This document shows, in pieces, positions 58,807-64,000 of a stretch of DNA of 64,000 bases; position 1 is the stretch's first letter, and every line of letters starts with the position of its first letter. The notes beneath the pieces were generated by a model. The model ran no database searches. It saw only the letters and a list, made by a program, of their open reading frames with translations, and had not been told where the DNA came from. The DNA is from Delphinapterus leucas (lineage: Eukaryota; Chordata; Mammalia; Artiodactyla; Monodontidae). The stretch is taken from assembly GCF_002288925.2 (NCBI RefSeq), contig NW_022098044.1, positions 9,492,581-9,556,580 on the forward strand. The letters run 5' to 3'. A program made the translations under genes and the position numbers.

Positions 58807-58821
58807 AAGAAAGTCTAGAGG

Positions 58822-59060
58822 AAATTTGGAGGAAGAAGAGATTATTTCCAGTGGTAGATTATGGAAGAGTTCATGGAGGAGGTGCCTTTTGGAAGTAACA
58901 TTTGAATTGTCAGAGATGGGTGGGGCTGATCAAAAGTTTTATCAACCTTTATTCTTAGTAGGCATCTCCATCCCTAGCTTCCCATATCACAACTTGATGA
59001 CCTCAATTTTCTCTACAAACTCCCTCCATTTTTCTGGCCCTAACAAATTTATCTCGTTTA
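58822..59060. other. Intron, possible L2 scrap
   Basis: 'atggaggaggtgccttttgg' recalls L2; otherwise nothing. Confidence 0.4.
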
Positions 59061-59840
59061 CCATGCAATGTTGACCTCCTTCCCTGTAGCAACGAGAGAA
59101 CAATTTTTCTTCTTAAGACTCAGTCTTCTCTCTGTGGTCTGGATCCTACCCCTCCTTGTTTTCTAGGGTTCTTGTCCAGTATTATTTTCTTAACTATAAC
59201 TTGAGCTGTTTCCTGCCAGTTCTTTCTCTTTCGCACATAAACATCCTCACCCATTCCAGATATACTCCCTCAATCCTAGACCCTGTCTAGGATTATTGTC
59301 CCTCCTTTTTTCCTTCAAGGAAAACTTGTCTTTATTCCTTATATACACTTTTTAAATCTTAACTCACATGGATGCGATTTGTGTGCCCTCCTTTCTCCCA
59401 CTGAAATTTCTCTTGCTCAGATCACCAGTGACCTAATTGCTATGCCCATTGGAAAATTTTCAGTACTTATTTTACTTAATCTATGCAGCATACGACACTC
59501 TTGTCTATTCACTTCATGAGATTTTCTTCCTTTTAACTGGGTATCTTTTTATACTTAAAAATTTTTGACCTGTATCAATATATTGCCGATCTAAGAAAAA
59601 TTCAGGCAGCTCCTCCTCCAAGAAGCTTACTTGGACACCCACCCTTACCCCAGGTCTGAGTTAGATGCTCCTCTCTTGTGTCTCTATCATCCCCCCTCCC
59701 CCGCCCACGTATCTTTAGTATAGCTTTTCACAATAAATTGTAAGTGCTTTATTTTTTTCTCTTCCCTAATTGACTGAGCCTTGGAGGGCAAGGGCTATAT
59801 GTCCTTAGTGAGGTTCATACTCAACAGTTAACCCGCCTCC
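59061..59840 (+). repeat. L2 LINE, decayed ORF2 and 3' region
   Basis: A frame near 59400-59530 reads like an L2/CR1-clade reverse transcriptase remnant (…ITSDLIAM…FSVLILLNLCSI…), corresponding to the family's LLDLSAAFDT motif with the catalytic residues lost. The 3' part ('ctgagccttggagggcaagg') is L2-like. Confidence 0.6.
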
Positions 59841-60250
59841 TGATACGTTCTCACTAACGACTAGATCTGAAAATTAACTTTTTGGCATGTTTTCGCTCTA
59901 CAGCCTCTCCTTGTTCCCCTGGGCTCTGACAGCTGCTGCAGTAGGCAGTGACTCAGAGAAGTGGTTTTTTGCAAAGAAATATGTGCCTGTCTTCCACCTA
60001 GTAGAGGACTCTCACCTGTTTTTTTTTTTTCCTCAAGAGCTGCCCACAACCAGCAGTGACTAGGCTGAGACTTGAGCTCACTTTGAAGTCTTTTTTTTTT
60101 TCCATTTAGTGTTAAAAGGTCTTTCATGCTTCATGATATATGGTAAAGTAGAGGTGGGTGGGTGTATAGGTTGAACACAGTAATGTTTCACTAGGCTTTG
60201 CTTCTGAATACTTGGTCTGGAAGTAAGTTAATCCTATTCACTCAGGGACT
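59841..60250. other. Intron, no gene seen
   Basis: Poly-T tracts at 60018 and 60091; nothing else. Confidence 0.45.
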
Positions 60251-60254
60251 TCTT

Positions 60255-60420
60255 TTTTTTCTTTTAAAATTTCATTGAGGTACCATTTACATACCATAAA
60301 ATTCTCTGATTTTCAGTGTATAAGTCAACAATTTTTAGTAAATTTACCAAGTGGTGCAACCATCACCATAGTCTAGTTTCTACCACTCTAATAAGACGAG
60401 GGACCCTTTTGCAATATGAT
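60255..60420 (-). repeat. L1M 3' UTR fragment, antisense
   Basis: 'cattgaggtaccatttacat', 'aagtggtgcaaccatcacc' are well-known antisense L1M words. Confidence 0.75.
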
Positions 60421-60639
60421 AACAATTAGACATTTAATATTGGCAAGTAAACTTGACATACCTTGTCCAGTTCAGCAGAGTGAAATGATTTGTTCAGGGA
60501 CAGGTCTGTTTTAGGTATCAAGAAACACAGAGGTTAACTAAGTTAACTTAAGACGAAGAAAAAAAATCCCTTCTGTTTCTCACAATTCCTATAGCTGTTC
60601 ATATTGGTTTAATTCATATTCAGAAGTTTCTTTTAAAAC

Positions 60640-60888
60640 AGATACTATCAAGATTTCTCATTTTGCTTGTATGGCTTGGAAGACTAGCCTTTGTCATCTC
60701 TTGCCTGGGTTACTGCTGTACTTTCTTTAGTAGCTCTGCACCCCTTAATAGTCCCCCCTCCTACTCCGTTGTGCTTGGAGTGATCTTTTAAATCAGATCT
60801 AATCATTTCTTTCCTGTTTGAAATCCTTCAAAAGGTCTGTACATTCTCTTCCTTTAGCTTGACATGTTCTCCCCCATGTGCGTGCGTG

Positions 60889-60932
<44 letters not shown>

Positions 60933-61110
60933 CTTCAAGGCATAAATGTCATTTTCTCTGGGAAACCAGTTCCCATTCCCCTCCCTCTTCATATGGTGAG
61001 GAATGCTTTATTGAATAATAAATTCTTTCTTCTCAAGACTTGTTTTTGCTGCACTGTATTGAAATTACTAGGCTGTTTCCAGTGCCTAGATGGTACTCAA
61101 ATGTGTTAGC
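60640..61110 (+). repeat. L2 LINE, decayed, with CA array
   Basis: 'tcatctcttgcctgggttac', 'gcttggagtgatcttttaaa', 'caaggcataaatgtcatttt' follow the L2 3' region. A GC/CA-repeat (60878-60929) lies inside. Confidence 0.6.
60878..60929. repeat. (GTGC)n(CA)n alternating purine-pyrimidine repeat
   Basis: 'gtgcgtgcgtgcgcgcgc' runs directly into about 16 CA units, an unbroken alternating tract. Confidence 0.95.
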
Positions 61111-61645
61111 GACTTAGTAGAATCCTATTTACAAGGAAAGATGGCCCAACTTGGGAGATTTTTAGCAGTGAGTAATGCTGACATTCGGCGGGGGTGGGGG
61201 TGGGGGCGGCGTTTGCTCTGCAAACTGGGTGTGGTGCCAGCGGAGCTGCTCCTGGAGGAACTGAATCTCAGTGGTTTGGAGTAGTCAGTTCCGGCATTGG
61301 TATGTTCCCCTTCTGTATTGCACAGAGCCGGGAAACCACTGAAGTCGTGTGGTCTGCAGGACTTGTTCAGCTGGTTTCACAGACACCTAATTCAGATTCC
61401 CACCCTGATTCTTTTCTCCATATGCTCTTGGTCTGGGCTTGTTTTAAGGCTTACCACACTAGAGTTCTCTGAATAGTCATTTTTTGTCTTGCTGAGTGGT
61501 GGAATGGGTAGGGCCAAGTATATGCTCTCTTTGACAAATGATATCAATAAGACAAAGTAGATAGGTATTACGCAAGTTACTGGGTGTCAGCCTCTAGAAG
61601 TACGTTTATTTCTGGGATCTAGCTGTCCCCCACACGTACACAAAC
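61111..61645. other. Intron with G-rich tract
   Basis: At 61188-61210 four G-runs lie close together in a locally GC-rich patch. ORFs here have no domain. Confidence 0.5.
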
Positions 61646-61649
61646 ACGT

Positions 61650-61790
61650 TGCTACCATTATTTAGAGCCTACTAGTGCTTGTATACGTTATCTCAGTCTT
61701 CACAACAATCTTATGAGAGTAGGTGCTGTTCCTAATCCTGTTTTACAGACAGGAAACTGAAGCTCAAGAGAGGCTAGTTAGGTACGTCAT
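61650..61790 (-). repeat. MIR SINE
   Basis: 'accattatttagagcctac', 'cttcacaacaatcttatgag', 'acaggaaactgaagctcaag' are reverse MIR. Confidence 0.85.
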
Positions 61791-61899
61791 TCTTGCTCAT
61801 TCTTATTTCCTTCCCTCTTTCTCAAGGAAGAAGTGGGTATGTTCCTTTTCATAGATAACTGCCCATTGTGTTCTTCAGACCTTCTTTTTTATTCCTTTA

Positions 61900-63050
61900 T
61901 TTCTTGTGTCTTTAGTCCCTCTTCCTTATTCTTTTCTTGCAGGGCGCAAATATGTGCCTATTCTTCAGTTATTTAAAAAAAGAAACAGAGACATACCACC
62001 ACTTCAGACTAACCCTTTCTTTATCCCCCCAATTTCTCTTCTTCCCTTCTTAGATTTCTTGAAAAAGAACTCTACATTTTCTGTCTCTAGTTCCCTACTT
62101 CTAGTGACTTCTCTAGTTATAGTAATCTGATCCTCCTGCCTCATCACTCCACTGAGACCCCCCCATTGGGGTTCCAGATGACCTTCTTCCTTATTTGCCA
62201 TATCCTTTTCTCTTTGCCACCCATCTCTCTGCAGCATTTGAAATTGGTGACCTCTCCCAGCTTCCTGAAATTTTTTTCTTCCTTGCTTACCATCACGTGA
62301 TTCTCTCATAGTTCTCTACCATAGTAACTGTTCTTTCTCTGTAATATTCACCTCTTAAGTGTTGGTGTTTTTCCAAGGCACAGTCCTTGAACTTTAAAAT
62401 TTGTCTCTACAGTCTTTCTCTAGGGAGCTCGTCCACTCCTGTGGTGCTGCTTCTCTTTCTTCTCTCTTTTTTTTTTTTTGGCTGCATTGGGTCTTTGTTG
62501 CTGTGCGTGGGCTTTCTCGAGTTGCGGCAAGCGGGAGGCTACTTTTCATTGTGGTGCGCAGGCTTCTCATTGCAATGGCTTCTCTTGTTGCGGAGCACGG
62601 GCTCTAGGCATGCGGGCTTCAGTAGTTGCAGCACACGGGCTCAACAGTTGTGGCACATGGGCTCTAGAGCATGCGGGCTTCAGTAGTTGTGGCTGGTGGG
62701 CTCAGTAGTTGTGGTGGCTGGCAGGCTCAGTAGTTGTGGTGCCTGGGCTTAGTTGCTCCATGGCATGTGGGATCTTCCTGCCCCAGGGATCGAACCCATG
62801 TCCCCTGCATTGGCAGGCGGATTCTTAACCACTGCGCCACCAGGGAAGTCCTGGTGCCACTTTTCAAATCTGGGTCCCTGGTCAAACTTGGTCTCTCTCC
62901 TGAGTTTTCCAGATTTGTATTTCCAACAACCGGTAGGATGTCTCTACCTAAATGTATCATTGACCTTTCAAGCTGAACATATTTCAGGCATGAACTTATC
63001 ATTCTGGCCTGCTTCTTGTGTTCCCAGCCTTGTTTAATGGCATAATCTTT
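61900..63050 (+). repeat. L2 LINE, split by a SINE
   Basis: Before the SINE: 'aagtgttggtgtttttccaa', 'gcacagtccttgaac', 'gagctcgtccactcctgtgg'. After it: 'tctctcctgagttttccaga', 'caagctgaacatatttcagg'. Together these follow L2 internal sequence. Confidence 0.55.
62466..62851 (-). repeat. CHR-type SINE, long, with internal module gain
   Basis: The longest SINE here (about 386 bp). Between 62610 and 62755 there are about five 'cagtagttgtgg'-like modules, more than in the other long copies. Confidence 0.93.
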
Positions 63051-63455
63051 TATTTAGTCATCCATGCCACAAGTCAGCAAATCATCTTTTAAAAACAAAA
63101 CAACCTTTTTCCTTTTATTGAAGTTTTTGCAAGTTTCCTATAGATGGTACGTGTTGCCAGATTTTCTTGTGGAACAGTGTGAGAACGTTGAGTTTCCCCA
63201 CATACTGGACAATAATAAGTTACTATCATTCTTTTTTACCTTTGCCAGTCTGCTAGCTGAAAATGGTGTTATTGTTACTTTAATTTGCATTCCTTTGATT
63301 AGTAATGAGATTAAGATTTTTTTCCCATAATTGCTGGCTACTTATATTCTTTTGTGAATTGCCTGTTTGTGTTTCTAGTGCATTTTCCTAGGAAAATATT
63401 TGTCATTTATTTCAAGCATTAAAAAATATATATATGCATCTAAAGATTATGGGAG

Positions 63456-63780
63456 GGCTTCCCTGGTGGCGCATGGTTAAGAATCAGCCTGCCAATGCAG
63501 GCGACATGGGTTCGAGCCCTGGTCCGGGAAGATCCCACATGCCACGGAGCACCTAAGCCCGCGAACCACAACTACTGAGCCCATGTGCCACAAATACTGA
63601 AGCCTGCGTGCCTAGAGCCCGTGCTCCACAACAAGAGAAGCCACCACAATGAGAAGCCCACGCTCCGCAACGAAGAGTAGCCCCTGCTCGCCACAACTAC
63701 AGAAAGCCCACGCACAGCAACGAAGACCCAACGCTGCCATAAATAAATAAACAAAGCTTTATTTTTTTAAAAAAAATAAG
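63456..63780 (+). repeat. CHR-type SINE, long (first of a pair)
   Basis: Target duplication 'taaagattatgggag' at 63441-63455 and 63781-63795. Confidence 0.95.
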
Positions 63781-63796
63781 TAAAGATTATGGGAGA

Positions 63797-63930
63797 GGGC
63801 ACTTCCCTGGCGGTTCAGTGGTTAGGACTCCACGCTTCCAGTGCAGGAGGGGTGGGGGACAAGTTCAATGCCTGGTGGGGGAACTGAGATCCGCATGCCG
63901 TGCAGACAAAAAATTTAAAAAATTTTTTAA
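63797..63930 (+). repeat. CHR-type SINE, short (second of a pair)
   Basis: Starts just after the second 'aagattatgggag' copy. A third copy, 'aagattatgagag', follows at 63935-63947. Confidence 0.93.
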
Positions 63931-64000
63931 AATGAAGATTATGAGAGATTATTAGCCCCTTGTTATAGGTTGCAAATTTTCCCTCCAGCTTATCTTTCGA

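Larger units (their letters stand above)
39475..64000 (+). other. IQGAP1: IQGAP1 intron 2 (incomplete)
   Basis: No further IQGAP1 exon or independent gene could be recognised. It is filled with repeats listed separately. No exon 3 acceptor or coding match was seen before the window end. Confidence 0.8.
63060..64000 (-). repeat. L1M-type LINE, antisense, split by two SINEs
   Basis: 'ctgctagctgaaaatggtg', 'tttaatttgcattcctttga', 'tttgtgaattgcctgtttg' and, after the SINEs (63948 on), 'ttgttataggttgcaaattt' are consecutive antisense L1 landmarks. Runs off the window end. Confidence 0.7.

Noticed and set aside
39475..64000. Search for IQGAP1 exon 3 (WMEACLGEDL…)
   Set aside because: No matching coding sequence recognised in any frame; it is probably beyond the window.
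1..64000. CRISPR arrays, operons, phage or other prokaryotic systems
   Set aside because: The window is a mammalian genome; repeats present are SINE, LINE, DNA transposon and microsatellite.

Overview
The window is mammalian nuclear DNA, most likely from a cetacean (whale or dolphin). The main evidence is about 36 copies of a tRNA-Glu-derived SINE of the CHR type, whose heads read 'cttccctggtggtccagtggttaggactc' or 'cttccctggtggcgcagtggtt' (shown here only as landmarks). Eight copies have a compact 3' end finishing in a 'gaggcccgcgtaccgc'-like motif, which I associate with toothed-whale genomes. No ruminant BovB/Bov-A elements were seen. The exact species cannot be read from the sequence.

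Two protein-coding genes are present, both on the + strand. (1) ZNF774 is complete: a CpG-rich promoter and probable non-coding exon 1 (about 12.4-13.0 kb), then coding exons at 14745-14848, 17487-17593 and 18063-19303. They splice into a 483-residue protein with 12 tandem C2H2 zinc fingers. (2) The 5' end of IQGAP1: a CpG-island promoter with several GC boxes (about 37.1-38.0 kb), coding exon 1 (37521-37575) and coding exon 2 (39375-39474). Everything from 39475 to the window end is consistent with the large second intron; exon 3 was not found. The order ZNF774 then IQGAP1, same strand, is the order known at human 15q26.1, so each assignment supports the other.

Layout: 1-12.4 kb intergenic, mostly repeats (decayed Tigger transposon, SINEs, MIR, MER5A, L1, L2). 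12.4-19.8 kb ZNF774. 19.8-37.1 kb intergenic, repeat-rich. 37.1-64 kb IQGAP1 promoter, exons 1-2 and intron 2. Intron 2 holds a 2-kb 5'-truncated antisense L1 (44.3-46.3 kb), an old L3/CR1 LINE (about 55.4-57.4 kb), decayed L2 (59-63 kb) and many SINEs.

SINE subtypes used below: 'short' (about 110-130 bp, tRNA-like head plus A-rich tail), 'intermediate' (about 180-220 bp), 'compact' (about 200-210 bp, ending in the gtaccgc motif) and 'long' (about 270-390 bp, ending gaagacccaacgcagcc). Repeat families were recognised by eye from remembered consensus features, so family names are approximate.

No undescribed biological system is evident. The most interesting structures are transpositional: three separate sites where two SINEs landed in the same target, leaving three copies of one duplication; a SINE whose tail has grown into a (GGAA)n-type array of about 185 bp; a tail-only insertion; and a zinc-finger gene that seems to retain a KRAB-B-like box without a KRAB-A box.
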